Part shown: positions 1-7,884 of the stretch, one piece after another | Position numbering within the stretch: the first letter of the stretch is position 1 | Layout: each line of letters begins with the position of its first letter | DNA from: an uncultured Candidatus Saccharibacteria bacterium | Lineage (GTDB): Bacteria; Patescibacteriota; Saccharimonadia; Saccharimonadales; Saccharimonadaceae | Reading direction: 5' to 3' | Assembly (NCBI GenBank): GCA_948851665.1 | Contig: CAQOWG010000008.1 | Coordinates: 1 to 39,660, forward strand | Length of the DNA: 39,660 bases | Program-made: the position numbers and the translations under genes | The notes under the pieces: generated by a model | Seen by the model: the letters and a program-made list of their open reading frames with translations, nothing else | Database searches by the model: none | What the model was told of the DNA's origin: nothing

Positions 1-76
1 TGGTGGACCAGATCGGACTCGAACCGACCACCTCAGCAATGCGAATGCTGCGCTCTACCAGATGAGCTACTGGCCC
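1..76 (-). tRNA. tRNA-Ala (anticodon CGC)
   Basis: Read on the minus strand this folds as a complete 76-nt cloverleaf. The acceptor stem is GGGCCAG/CTGGTCC, with the G3-U70 wobble pair that marks alanine tRNAs, and the T arm contains GGTTCGAGTCC. The 7-nt anticodon loop TTCGCAT gives anticodon CGC (genomic 41-43), reading GCG. The 3' CCA is encoded, at genomic 1-3. The window begins exactly at the mature 3' end. Confidence 0.95.
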
Positions 77-86
77 AACAATATCT

Positions 87-92
87 ATTATA
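87..92 (-). promoter_or_regulatory. -10 box of tRNA-Ala
   Basis: On the minus strand this reads TGG-TATAAT, an extended -10. Transcription would start a few nucleotides before the mature tRNA 5' end at 76, so the gene should be transcribed separately from tRNA-Thr. No good -35 box is visible. Confidence 0.6.
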
Positions 93-105
93 CCATACTT
101 TGACC

Positions 106-143
106 GGGATAACAGGGTTTTCTGACGAAGACTCTGTTATCCC
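106..143. repeat. Inverted repeat between the two tRNA genes
   Basis: The arms GGGATAACAG (106-115) and CTGTTATCCC (134-143) are perfect 10-bp complements around an 18-nt loop. The repeat lies between the tRNA-Thr terminator and the tRNA-Ala promoter. No T-run follows it on either strand, so it is not a clear terminator and its role is unknown. Confidence 0.6.
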
Positions 144-159
144 AGTTTGTGGGTAAATA

Positions 160-193
160 AGAAATACTACTAGCATATACTAGTAGTATTTCT
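160..193 (-). terminator. Hairpin directly downstream of tRNA-Thr
   Basis: A perfect 14-bp inverted repeat (160-173 and 180-193) with a 6-nt loop begins one nucleotide after the tRNA-Thr CCA end. It is A+T-rich and followed on the minus strand by TATTTA, so it is a plausible terminator or 3'-processing signal. Confidence 0.6.
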
Positions 194-194
194 A

Positions 195-270
195 TGGAGC
201 CGCGACCGGGATTTGAACCCGGGACCTCATCCTTACCATGGATGCGCTCTACCGACTGAGCTATCGCGGC
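195..270 (-). tRNA. tRNA-Thr (anticodon GGT)
   Basis: A 76-nt cloverleaf on the minus strand. The acceptor stem is GCCGCGA/TCGCGGC, the D arm contains AGCTCAGTCGGTAGAGC and the T arm GGTTCAAATCC. The anticodon loop ATGGTAA gives anticodon GGT, reading ACC and ACU. The 3' CCA is encoded (195-197) and the discriminator base is U, which is allowed for threonine tRNAs. Confidence 0.95.
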
Positions 271-278
271 ATGAGTGT

Positions 279-284
279 ATTATA
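279..284 (-). promoter_or_regulatory. -10 box of tRNA-Thr
   Basis: The minus strand reads TGA-TATAAT, an extended -10. The last base lies 8 nt before the mature 5' end at 270, so the 5' leader to be removed by RNase P is very short. Confidence 0.6.
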
Positions 285-330
285 TCACATAACATCCCAA
301 AATGGAAAGGGCTTTTTCGGCAGGGTGTGA

Positions 331-336
331 TATAAT
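331..336 (+). promoter_or_regulatory. -10 box of glyQS
   Basis: TGA-TATAAT, an extended -10. The expected transcription start, about 7 nt downstream (near 343), lies only a few bases before the ATG at 347. The GGAGG at 338-342 would then be mostly outside the message, so the mRNA is close to leaderless. Confidence 0.6.
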
Positions 337-346
337 TGGAGGTATT

Positions 347-1687
347 ATGGCAAAAATGGAAGATATTGTAAGTTTATGTAAAAGACGGGGATTTATTTTT
401 CCGGGTTCGGATGTGTATGGCGGGATGGCTGGTACGTGGGATTTTGGGCCGCTGGGCGTGCTTTTGAAGCGCAAAATTATGGATGAGTGGTGGAATTACT
501 GGGTAGATCAACGCGACGATATGTATGGCGTGGATGCGGCGATTATCATGAACCCGCGGACGTGGGTGGCGTCGGGACATGTGGGGACGTTCGCCGACCC
601 GCTGGTGGAATGTAAAGATTGTAAAAACCGCTTTCGGGCGGACAAAATTGCTGACGGGATTTCTGAGTCGGTGACGACGGAAGAATTTTTGGCAACGCAT
701 ACTAAATGCCCGATCTGTGGCAAGGAAAATTGGGGGCCGATCCGTAAGTTCAATATGATGTTTTCGACGCATGTGGGAGCGGTGCTGCCCGAAGATGTGA
801 ACGAGAATCCGGAGCTGGCAGAAAAAGGGATTGCTTATCTGCGCCCAGAGACGGCACAGGGGATTTTTACGAATTATAAAAATATAGTGGACACGATTTA
901 CCCGGACATGCCGTTTGGGATTGCGCAACAAGGCAAGGCGTTTCGCAATGAGATTTCGCCACGGGATTTCATCCTGCGCGACCGGGAATGTTCGCAGATG
1001 GAAATTGAATATTTTGTGGCACCGGGAACTTGGGAAGAAAACTTTGAGAAGTTGCGCAAAGAACAACACGAATTTCTAGAAGGGGTGATGGGGCTGCCAG
1101 TGGAGAAAATTCACGAATTGGAAGTACCGGAGGAAGACCGAGCGCATTATTCGAAGCGGACGATTGATTTTATGTTCGATTACCCGAACGGTGAAGAAGA
1201 GCTGATGGGCTTGGCGTACCGGACGGATTTTGACCTTGCGAACATTCAGCGCGAATCGGGCAAAAAGATGGAATATCGCGACAAAAACACCAACGAGACC
1301 TATATTCCACATGTGATCGAGCCGTCGATTGGGGTGGAGCGGTTGATGTTGGCGGTACTTGCAAGTGCGTACAGCGAGGAAGAAGATCGAATTGTACTGA
1401 AATTGCCAGAAAATTTGGCACCGTATAGATTCTGTGTTTCCCCGTTACTGAAAAATAAGCCAGAGCTGGTGGCAAAAGCACGCGAAGTTTATGAGATTTT
1501 GAAGAAGAAATATACCTTTGTGACCTGGGATGATTCCGGGAATATCGGGAAACGTTACAAAAAACAGGACGAAATCGGTACACCAAAGTGCGTGGTGATT
1601 GATTTTGATACCTTGGAAGACGGCACGGTGACAGTGCGGGATCGAGATACGACCGAGCAGGTACGGGTGAGGGTTGAGGAATTGTAA
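347..1687 (+). CDS. glyQS: Glycine--tRNA ligase, single-chain class II type
   Basis: This 446-residue enzyme charges tRNA-Gly with glycine in the cytoplasm. It is the homodimeric type found in Firmicutes, Thermus and eukaryotes, not the alpha2beta2 type. The N-terminus carries the usual GSDVYGGMAGTWDFGPLG stretch that begins the class II core. A CxxC pair (ECKDCK) and a second (KCPICGK) around residues 88-125 look like a zinc site. RPETAQGIF and FRNEISPRDFILRDRE are the motif 2 region, and EPSIGVERL near the end of the catalytic domain is motif 3. The C-terminus is the anticodon-binding domain. The start at 347 is chosen because the upstream in-frame ATG (302) precedes the promoter. The gene diverges from tRNA-Thr. 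Identification is firm. Confidence 0.95.
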   Translation: MAKMEDIVSLCKRRGFIFPGSDVYGGMAGTWDFGPLGVLLKRKIMDEWWNYWVDQRDDMYGVDAAIIMNPRTWVASGHVGTFADPLVECKDCKNRFRADKIADGISESVTTEEFLATHTKCPICGKENWGPIRKFNMMFSTHVGAVLPEDVNENPELAEKGIAYLRPETAQGIFTNYKNIVDTIYPDMPFGIAQQGKAFRNEISPRDFILRDRECSQMEIEYFVAPGTWEENFEKLRKEQHEFLEGVMGLPVEKIHELEVPEEDRAHYSKRTIDFMFDYPNGEEELMGLAYRTDFDLANIQRESGKKMEYRDKNTNETYIPHVIEPSIGVERLMLAVLASAYSEEEDRIVLKLPENLAPYRFCVSPLLKNKPELVAKAREVYEILKKKYTFVTWDDSGNIGKRYKKQDEIGTPKCVVIDFDTLEDGTVTVRDRDTTEQVRVRVEEL

Positions 1688-1722
1688 AATAAATACCTCT
1701 GCATTACTCCTTTAATAAAAGA

Positions 1723-1771
1723 AAAGGAGAATAGAGCATCTATTCTCCTTTGGCTTAAGCCAAGCTTTTTT
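1723..1771. terminator. Double hairpin between convergent genes
   Basis: A perfect 13-bp stem (1723-1735 and 1739-1751, loop GCA) is followed by the palindrome TTGGCTTAAGCCAA (1750-1763) and a T6 run (1766-1771). It lies between glyQS and the convergent gene at 1787-2242 and probably ends transcription from both sides, best on the plus strand. Confidence 0.75.
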
Positions 1772-1786
1772 ATTATCAGTCATCAA

Positions 1787-2242
1787 TTAGTCTTCTTCGT
1801 CAAGGACGGTATTGGAGCGTCTGGAAAGATAATCGGCAGCTTCCAGCAATCCGTCATATGACCAAGTGAGCCGATAGCGGTGCAGATCTTCAAGATTACC
1901 GACTGCCAAGACGGCGTAGTCCTGTTTGCTTATATCGATAGACCAATTACAATCTGCGCTCTCGTTCAATACCCGGAAGTGCGGAGCCCACCGATTTTTC
2001 AGGGCCTGTGCTCTGTCATCCAATAATGCATTGATCGACGTAAGCGACTCCTCAGTATAGCCGATAAAACAGGTGTATTCTGTCATATCAGTACTGGACT
2101 GGTCCGGGGGCAATAAGAAGACCTCGATACAATCCGTGCAAAGGATAACACTCGCAGATAACCATTTGCCGCGCTCAAGAGCCTCTTTGAAGCTCTTGAA
2201 AAGTTCTGGTTGATTCTTGATAACTTCTAGCTTGTTAGACAT
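1787..2242 (-). CDS. Hypothetical protein, 151 aa, soluble
   Basis: I do not recognise the family. The product has no signal peptide or membrane segment, is acidic and should be cytoplasmic. It contains three cysteines (two in LCTDC near residues 35-38) and several tryptophans, and ends in EED. The start at 2242 is set by AAAGGAGG 7 nt upstream; an in-frame ATG at 2293 lies upstream of that ribosome site. It has the strong promoter, 5' hairpin and long leader shared by five other genes in this window, which is the best clue to its role. It is convergent with glyQS and divergent from the ABC exporter. Confidence 0.75.
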   Translation of the reverse strand: MSNKLEVIKNQPELFKSFKEALERGKWLSASVILCTDCIEVFLLPPDQSSTDMTEYTCFIGYTEESLTSINALLDDRAQALKNRWAPHFRVLNESADCNWSIDISKQDYAVLAVGNLEDLHRYRLTWSYDGLLEAADYLSRRSNTVLDEED

Positions 2243-2294
2243 AGCGTCCCTCCTTTGGGTTAAAGTCCCACGACTATGATCTTTGTGGTGCAAA

Positions 2295-2347
2295 GGTAAT
2301 AAATACCCTCATATCTCCATTGTATCATAGATTATCATATTTGTCAA
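2295..2347 (-). promoter_or_regulatory. Shared-type promoter and leader hairpin of the 151-aa gene
   Basis: -35 TTGACA at 2342-2347, a spacer of exactly 17 bp, and -10 TGA-TACAAT at 2319-2324. After the start comes GATATGAGG and then a small stem, GGTA/TACC (2295-2307). The untranslated leader is about 70 nt. Layout and sequence match the promoters at 4334, 7911, 9619, 20898 and 33205. Confidence 0.8.
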
Positions 2348-2381
2348 TAGGAACTTGGCGTTGATTCTTCCCTATAAAATG

Positions 2382-2393
2382 CCCCCCCCCCCC
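2382..2393. repeat. Poly-C tract, 12 bp
   Basis: An uninterrupted run of twelve C between two divergent promoters. It ends 23 bp upstream of the -35 box of the ABC exporter promoter. Tracts this long are prone to slipped-strand length change during replication. Confidence 0.9.
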
Positions 2394-2416
2394 GATAAAT
2401 TTAGAGACGAAAGCGC

Positions 2417-2446
2417 TTGCATCGCAGGGGCAAGTTGTGATATGAT
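2417..2446 (+). promoter_or_regulatory. Promoter of the ABC exporter
   Basis: -35 TTGCAT (2417-2422), 18-bp spacer, extended -10 TGA-TATGAT (2441-2446). Only 6 nt separate the -10 from the ATG at 2453, which predicts a leaderless message. Confidence 0.6.
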
Positions 2447-2452
2447 TTTAGT

Positions 2453-4246
2453 ATGACAAAAGTGAAGGAACAACAGAAGCCAAAGACTGCATGGCGGACT
2501 TGGCATTACTATTGGCAGGAGCTGAAGCGTTATAAGTGGCACACGCTGGCGTGTTTTATATTGACGCCGGTGGTAGTATTTATTCGGGCGGTGCTGGCAC
2601 CGATGATTTTTGCAGATTTGATTGAAAAAGCGACTCTGGGGCTTCCGGCAGAGGAGATGTGGTCGATTGCAGCGACAGAGATTATTCTGTTTGGGGTGGT
2701 GTTTGCGCTCTGTAAAACGGTACTCGAGCCGCTACGTCTTTGGTCTTGCTGGAAAATGGAGATTTTGGCGATTTATGACCTCGCGAGCCTTGGGTTTGAC
2801 ACGGTAGCAGCACAATCGATGCAGTTCCATAACGACCGCTTCTCGGGGTCACTCGTATCACAGGTCAATAAATTTGTCTGGGCATTTGAACGGTTGATTG
2901 ACGTGATTGTTTGGGATCTCTGGCCGATGGTGGTCTATATTCTGATGGTGGTGATTACGCTGGCGAATCAAGCCTGGTGGTTCGCGCTGGGGCTGGTGGT
3001 ATTTGTGGTGGTCTATGCGGTAGTGGCGTTCTTCTCGTATCGCAAGATGATGCCCTTAAACGAAGCGGAAGCCGAGGCAGAGAATAAGCAGACTGGACAG
3101 CTGGCGGATTCGATTTCCAACATTATTTCGGTGAAATCTTACGCGCACGAAGCGCACGAGGAGAAGCGTTTTGTGAAAGCGGCGCGCCACACCTACGAAG
3201 TATCGCGAGGCTTGATGCATGCTTCAATTGGGCGAGACGTGAAGTTCGGCTTGGTGCAGGTCGGGATTACAGCGATGATTTTGGTCTTTTTAGTGGCTGG
3301 ACGCGAATGGTTAGGAGTGTCGGTGTCGACCTTGGTGCTAATTGTGACTTACGCGCAGTCGATTCAGGGCGAACTTTGGAATTTTACGCATATTTTCAAG
3401 AACTGGAACCGGGCGTTTGGTGATGCGCACGAGATGACACTGATTCTCGACATGGTGGACGACGTGGTGGATGCGCCGGACGCGGCGCCGCTAGAGATGG
3501 ATGCGGCGACGGTGAAATTTGACAATGTGAAGTTTCAACACAAAGATGCGAGGAGTCCAATTTTTGAAGATTTTGACCTTGAGATTGAGCCGGGTGAACG
3601 GGTGGGGCTGGTCGGTGTGAGTGGGAGCGGCAAGACGACTTTGACGAAATTGTTGCTGCGGTTTGCAGATGTGAGTGATGGGGCGGTGCTAGTGTCGGGG
3701 CAGGATATTCGCAAAGTGACTCAGCATAGCCTCAGAAAAAATATTGCCTATGTGCCGCAGGAAACCTCACTGTTTCACCGTTCGATTGCGGAGAATATCG
3801 CTTATGGCAAGCCCAACGCCACCAAGGCAGAGATTGAACGGGCAGCAGAGCTGGCGAATGCGGATAAGTTCATCAGTGACTTGCCGGAGGGCTACGACAC
3901 ACTGGTGGGCGAGCGCGGGGTAAAACTTTCCGGTGGGCAGCGGCAACGGATTGCGATTGCACGGGCGATTTTGAAAGATGCACCGATTTTAGTGCTAGAT
4001 GAGGCGACCTCGGCGCTTGACTCCGAGAGTGAAGCGTTGATTCAAGATGCTCTGGCAAAATTGATGAAAGGCCGCACCAGCATCGTGATTGCGCACCGCC
4101 TTAGCACGGTGGCGAATTTAGACAGGATTGTGGTGTTGCAAGACGGGAAAATTGTCGAGCAAGGCAGGCATCACGAGTTACTAGCAAAACCAAAGGGCGT
4201 TTATCGTCAGCTTTGGGAACGCCAAAGTGGCGCGTTTATGGAATAA
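2453..4246 (+). CDS. ABC-type exporter, fused membrane and ATPase domains
   Basis: A 597-residue half-transporter of the MsbA/LmrA type, expected to dimerise in the membrane. The first ~330 residues hold about six membrane segments. The rest is a nucleotide-binding domain with Walker A GVSGSGKTT (about residue 387), signature LSGGQ (about 492), Walker B ILVLDEATSALD (about 511) and the switch histidine in IAHRLSTV. The domain order and length are normal for type IV exporters. Substrate cannot be inferred: this broad group exports lipids, peptides and drugs. It is a single-gene unit with the poly-C tract upstream and no Shine-Dalgarno, and it reads as leaderless. Confidence 0.9.
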   Translation: MTKVKEQQKPKTAWRTWHYYWQELKRYKWHTLACFILTPVVVFIRAVLAPMIFADLIEKATLGLPAEEMWSIAATEIILFGVVFALCKTVLEPLRLWSCWKMEILAIYDLASLGFDTVAAQSMQFHNDRFSGSLVSQVNKFVWAFERLIDVIVWDLWPMVVYILMVVITLANQAWWFALGLVVFVVVYAVVAFFSYRKMMPLNEAEAEAENKQTGQLADSISNIISVKSYAHEAHEEKRFVKAARHTYEVSRGLMHASIGRDVKFGLVQVGITAMILVFLVAGREWLGVSVSTLVLIVTYAQSIQGELWNFTHIFKNWNRAFGDAHEMTLILDMVDDVVDAPDAAPLEMDAATVKFDNVKFQHKDARSPIFEDFDLEIEPGERVGLVGVSGSGKTTLTKLLLRFADVSDGAVLVSGQDIRKVTQHSLRKNIAYVPQETSLFHRSIAENIAYGKPNATKAEIERAAELANADKFISDLPEGYDTLVGERGVKLSGGQRQRIAIARAILKDAPILVLDEATSALDSESEALIQDALAKLMKGRTSIVIAHRLSTVANLDRIVVLQDGKIVEQGRHHELLAKPKGVYRQLWERQSGAFME

Positions 4247-4333
4247 AATACAGGAATAAATATTGAGATTTGTCATATTGCACTATATAGTTGTGCTTGA
4301 CTTTACAAATTACGAGAATAAGCATAGATAGTA

Positions 4334-4389
4334 TTGACAAAATTGGTAATCTGTGATACAATGGAAGTATAAGGACGTAGCATTGCTAC
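4334..4389 (+). promoter_or_regulatory. Shared-type promoter and 5' hairpin of the DUF1704 gene
   Basis: -35 TTGACA (4334-4339), 17-bp spacer, -10 TGA-TACAAT (4357-4362), then GGAAGTATAAGGACGTAG. The hairpin GTAGC-ATT-GCTAC (4377-4389) begins about 9 nt into the transcript. Compared with 20869-20926 the flanks are almost identical but the stem bases differ in a paired way (GTAGTA/TACTAC there). Confidence 0.85.
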
Positions 4390-4422
4390 AGAGCCGCGGG
4401 TTTTCATGACGCCGAGGCCGAG

Positions 4423-4447
4423 CCTTGGAACATTGAAAACTTGTGGT
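4423..4447 (+). other. Leader element shared with the gene at 20001-20774
   Basis: The 25-nt stretch from CCTTGG to CTTGTGGT aligns without gaps to the leader at 20805-20830 on the minus strand, with about 20 matching bases. It lies inside the untranslated leader, 30 nt before the start codon of the DUF1704 gene. Its function is unknown. Confidence 0.5.
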
Positions 4448-4477
4448 GAGCTAGCATGCAGAAGGAGGATGATGAAT

Positions 4478-5809
4478 ATGGCTGAAAAAATGAGTTTTAC
4501 CCAAGTAACTGCAATTGTTAGTAGCTGCGAAACTGATACAATCAACACTCTGAATTCGACACGCCCGGAGGCGCAAGAAGAATTCTTAGCGAATGATTCC
4601 CTGATGAAGCCCAATAATGAATTGGGCAGGCTTAATACTAGGGAACTGCAGCTGAAGGTTGATTTGCTGAGCGCTATTAAGCGCTGGCTCGATAATCTTG
4701 AGGAGCTGCGCAACGAGGGAAAGCCCAGCAATAGTTCTCTGAGCGACAAGCAACAACGAGCTATAAAGCTGGCGGTTGAAGCGAGTTTACTTGGGAACGG
4801 ATTCTGCTTGGCTTGTGCGAATTACCGCGCGAACCCCTGTGCAGAAACAGCAGCAGCCCAAAAAGCAGCAAACGAAGCTCGCTATGGCAAGCCGGATTAT
4901 GACACTTATCAGGCTTTGTTACAGAGTCAGCTGGAGAAAATCTCCGAACGCGAGCTAAGCAGCAGTGAACAAATCATGTATGACGAGCTGATGGAACTGC
5001 TGAAAGATGTGAAGCTGATACCGGCTGAGCGTTACCAGCCCAGTCCGGAAACGGTGGAGACTTTTTCGGCTCTGATGCGCGAGTACATGGCGCCGATTGT
5101 GGCGAATTTGCCGAGCGATCGGGAGATTAGCATCGAAGAACTGACCGAGAAGATGTGCGAGACGCTTCGCGGCAATACGGACGATAACTCCGAATGGAGC
5201 GCTGAGTACCAGCCCAACCGCACCGTGGCAAACGCCAACCAGCATCGTAAAAGACTTGAGATGCCGGGAAAGCGGCCCAAGAACATCCTGACTCATTTGG
5301 AGGCTTGTAAGCTCAAGTCCCACGAGGAGGGAGTACACGCAATGCGCGGGATTCCGTATGAGAAAGCGCAAATCGAGATGTTTCGGACCGGTATGCCGGG
5401 CTATGATGCTTTCGAGGAAGGCGTAGCAAAGGCAGCAGAACAGGCTTGGGATGGCAAGTATGAAGACGCCAATCCTGAGCGCTACATCGCAATCGGTCTG
5501 GCGAACTTCGAACACATGAACTTTCGTCAGGTGTTTGAAATCTTGAAGCGGATGATGAGCCTCACGGACGGTAAGGATCAGACTAAACTGGCCTTTACGA
5601 CCACTCAGCGGACTTTCCGAGGAACAGACGACCTGCCAAATAATAAAGATATGATTTATTATAACGGCAACGTAAAGTTCTGGAAGTACGTTGAAAAGCA
5701 TCTGGACGATCCGGAGTTATTTGACCACTTATTCCTTTACGGAAAGAGTGACGCAGGCAACCCGGAACACGAACGGATTATGTACGAGGCGAAAGTCGGC
5801 GGACTGTAA
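4478..5809 (+). CDS. DUF1704/MATCAP-family putative metallopeptidase
   Basis: This 443-residue protein matches the DUF1704 (QEGLA-motif) family, whose eukaryotic member MATCAP removes the C-terminal tyrosine of tubulin. The zinc signature HExxxH is HEEGVH at residues 282-287; the downstream third ligand is the second E of GYDAFEEGVA (about residue 314). Further family marks are RTFRGTD (about 378-384) and the closing MIYYNGNVKFWKYV and HLFLYGKSD segments. The N-terminal half is helical and less conserved. No signal peptide or membrane segment is visible, so it should act in the cytoplasm unless exported another way. The start at 4478 sits 9 nt after AAGGAGG; the ATG at 4406 lies far upstream of it in the leader. 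Bacterial substrates of this family are not known to me. Confidence 0.8.
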   Translation: MAEKMSFTQVTAIVSSCETDTINTLNSTRPEAQEEFLANDSLMKPNNELGRLNTRELQLKVDLLSAIKRWLDNLEELRNEGKPSNSSLSDKQQRAIKLAVEASLLGNGFCLACANYRANPCAETAAAQKAANEARYGKPDYDTYQALLQSQLEKISERELSSSEQIMYDELMELLKDVKLIPAERYQPSPETVETFSALMREYMAPIVANLPSDREISIEELTEKMCETLRGNTDDNSEWSAEYQPNRTVANANQHRKRLEMPGKRPKNILTHLEACKLKSHEEGVHAMRGIPYEKAQIEMFRTGMPGYDAFEEGVAKAAEQAWDGKYEDANPERYIAIGLANFEHMNFRQVFEILKRMMSLTDGKDQTKLAFTTTQRTFRGTDDLPNNKDMIYYNGNVKFWKYVEKHLDDPELFDHLFLYGKSDAGNPEHERIMYEAKVGGL

Positions 5810-5854
5810 AAACTGGCATTTAGGCTGATTGGCTTAGTTGGCGAACCACATGAC

Positions 5855-5890
5855 AAAGAGCACCCCTGGACCAACCAGGGGTTTTGCTTT
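5855..5890 (+). terminator. Terminator of the DUF1704 gene
   Basis: A perfect 7-bp stem CCCCTGG/CCAGGGG (5863-5869 and 5875-5881, loop ACCAA) is followed by TTTTGCTTT, with extra partial pairing of the flanking A and T runs. Confidence 0.8.
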
Positions 5891-5903
5891 GGGTAGATAA
5901 CAA

Positions 5904-5929
5904 AAAGAGCGGAGCTGTAATAGCTCCGC
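5904..5929 (-). terminator. Terminator of the mannosyltransferase gene
   Basis: On the minus strand, GCGGAGCT-ATTAC-AGCTCCGC forms a perfect 8-bp stem (5909-5916 and 5922-5929) followed by TCTTTTTG. A near-copy ends the next gene at 7979-8000. Confidence 0.8.
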
Positions 5930-5962
5930 AATTTTGTTGGTATAAATCACATCGTTCGCGCT

Positions 5963-7747
5963 TTATGACCAAGTATCAAGCAAAACCCAAGAATCAAACC
6001 ATTTTAAGTACTTCTCGGCATATTCCGGGTGAATTGGTAAGCCAGACAATACCGGATAAAACAGGGCAAATAGTCCAATTGCGAGGATAACATAAAGCCA
6101 AATTCCCGTCTGCATTTGCTTCTTCCACTTTCCCTGCTTCGCGTTGGCGAGGCGATACATTGTGTACGTTATCATCATAACCACGAATGGTACGCTCGGG
6201 AAATAATGATAAATAAATACCACGCGTTTTATCAGCAGCCACGGTGCATACTGAGATAAGTAGCCAATGAATAGAAAGGCGGCTTTTTTATCTTTTCTGC
6301 GTATAGACAAATGCAGCATATATACTGCCGCCGGGATTCCGACCCACCATACTAAGGGATTACCGAAAGCACTGATTCCCTCTCTGAGGTCTCCGATAGC
6401 ACCAGAGTAGTACCAAGTTGGCCGATACATAATTGGCCATTGATACCAAGTGGAACCAAAAGGATGGCCTTCTTCCAGAGCACTATGATAGCCGAACATG
6501 GTCTTCTGTGCCTCAATGACTTTTACCAGTAAGGACCGGTCTGTCCCGTCCACAAAGGGGATATAGGACAGAATATAAATTGCCGCCGGGATTGCAACGA
6601 AGAATACGCAACAGAAGCCGATAGTTTTCCAGAATAACGGCTTGAAGTTGTTGCAAATATACTTCTTTGTTCCTCTGGCGTGAAGTACCGCATGGCGATA
6701 CTCCCGGTACCTCTTAAGCATCTGGGCGAAAAACAGGATACACAATCCGATGGATGCGTAGATTCCTGTCCATTTGCAGGCCCAGCTGAGCCCCATAGCG
6801 ATACCACAGAGACCAAGCAGAACAAATGTCTTCGACAGCTTCTCCTCATAAAAGCTCGTTTGCAAGTAGCAATACATGAAGTAATAAGCGAGCATAATGA
6901 AGAATGTGACAAATACGTCTATTGTCGCGATTCTGGTCTGCACGAAGTGCATGAAGTCGAATGCGAACAATAATGCTGCCGCAACACTAATCCAAGTCTC
7001 TTTGAAAAATCTTTTCGCAAAGAGGTAGATTACTGGAATCATGAGCACACCAAAGAGGGTACCCATGAAGCGCCACCCAAACGGGTTCATGCCAAAGAGT
7101 AGCACTCCTATGGCAATTATTTCTTTGCCCAGAGGCGGGTGAACGTTCTCGCAGCACACAAGATGGTTGATCATCTCGTATGCAGTTCTGCCGTGATAGA
7201 TTTCGTCAAAGTAGGTGCCGTTCATAGCGCTACTTCTGCCCTCGAATTCGTCCTGCTCGTCAAACAGGGCTTCGTACTGCTGACTATTGATGGGTGTTAT
7301 GGTCTGACCTTCGGAATCGGTTAAAACCAGCTCCAAGATGCTATCCGCATAGTTATCGGCTGATGCCGAAATATACAGATATTGGGCCGTGATACCAAGA
7401 TCACAATAGTTCCAGCAAAACACGGAGCCGGCGTCCCAGCAGCCCGAGCTGTCAATGGTTCCATCTTCGTAGACCGCATCGCAAAATACCGCAATCCATT
7501 CCCGACCGTCCCAATACCACAAATTGTATTTGGGGTTATTTTGGTGGCCAAGATAGTTCCAGATTCCGCCAACGGCTTTTTCCTCGCCTAAATCCAGCAT
7601 CACATCTCCCTGTTCGGTAAAAGAATAGGAAGTATGCGGTGCGTGCATATATCCGAGGCGAGTGAAGGCAATTACTGTATAAATCACAGTAATAATGCCC
7701 AGGGCAATCAGGTCGGTCATGGTTATTATGCTTCTTGTTTCTTTCAT
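5963..7747 (-). CDS. Protein O-mannosyltransferase-like enzyme (PMT, GT39)
   Basis: A 594-residue polytopic membrane enzyme, expected to transfer a sugar from a lipid-phosphate carrier to secreted proteins outside the membrane. The family DE pair is FDE at residues 180-182, followed by HPPLGK (203-208); the C-terminal half has around eight further membrane segments and the YHYFPSVPF stretch typical of PMTs. Between the first membrane helix and the DE pair lies an extra ~110-residue domain (about 40-150) whose YLG, YWDGREW and ISA patterns resemble a discoidin-type carbohydrate-binding fold; that is inference. The start at 7747 is set by GGAGGG 7 nt upstream rather than the ATG at 7762. The leader is about 155 nt, with the shared promoter. 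Sugar and target proteins are unknown. Confidence 0.88.
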   Translation of the reverse strand: MKETRSIITMTDLIALGIITVIYTVIAFTRLGYMHAPHTSYSFTEQGDVMLDLGEEKAVGGIWNYLGHQNNPKYNLWYWDGREWIAVFCDAVYEDGTIDSSGCWDAGSVFCWNYCDLGITAQYLYISASADNYADSILELVLTDSEGQTITPINSQQYEALFDEQDEFEGRSSAMNGTYFDEIYHGRTAYEMINHLVCCENVHPPLGKEIIAIGVLLFGMNPFGWRFMGTLFGVLMIPVIYLFAKRFFKETWISVAAALLFAFDFMHFVQTRIATIDVFVTFFIMLAYYFMYCYLQTSFYEEKLSKTFVLLGLCGIAMGLSWACKWTGIYASIGLCILFFAQMLKRYREYRHAVLHARGTKKYICNNFKPLFWKTIGFCCVFFVAIPAAIYILSYIPFVDGTDRSLLVKVIEAQKTMFGYHSALEEGHPFGSTWYQWPIMYRPTWYYSGAIGDLREGISAFGNPLVWWVGIPAAVYMLHLSIRRKDKKAAFLFIGYLSQYAPWLLIKRVVFIYHYFPSVPFVVMMITYTMYRLANAKQGKWKKQMQTGIWLYVILAIGLFALFYPVLSGLPIHPEYAEKYLKWFDSWVLLDTWS

Positions 7748-7884
7748 AGAAATTCCCTCCAATTTCTTAAAAATATAGTCTGTGGTTGCAATCTATATAA
7801 AGGTGAGAAGCTCACTCTAATATCTAGCACTAAACAATGCGATTTGTTAAAACGGCTATGCATAGCAAAAAACCGTATTGTGCG

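Noticed and set aside
106..118. Part of the I-SceI homing endonuclease site (GGGATAACAGGGT)
   Set aside because: Only the core matches the 18-bp site and the flanks differ; no intron or homing enzyme gene is near, and the segment is one arm of an inverted repeat.
160..193. A CRISPR-like repeat between the tRNAs
   Set aside because: It is a single palindrome with no spacer pattern or second unit; no cas genes are present in the window.
374..1069. 231-residue frame antisense to glyQS, and similar long antisense frames elsewhere
   Set aside because: The sense strand has strong family matches, and the antisense frames show Arg/His- or Ser-rich composition with no motifs or start signals.
4406..4477. 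Upstream ATG that would lengthen the DUF1704 protein by 24 residues
   Set aside because: It lies in the leader before the AAGGAGG at 4462-4468, and the added residues do not fit the family; the ATG at 4478 has proper spacing.
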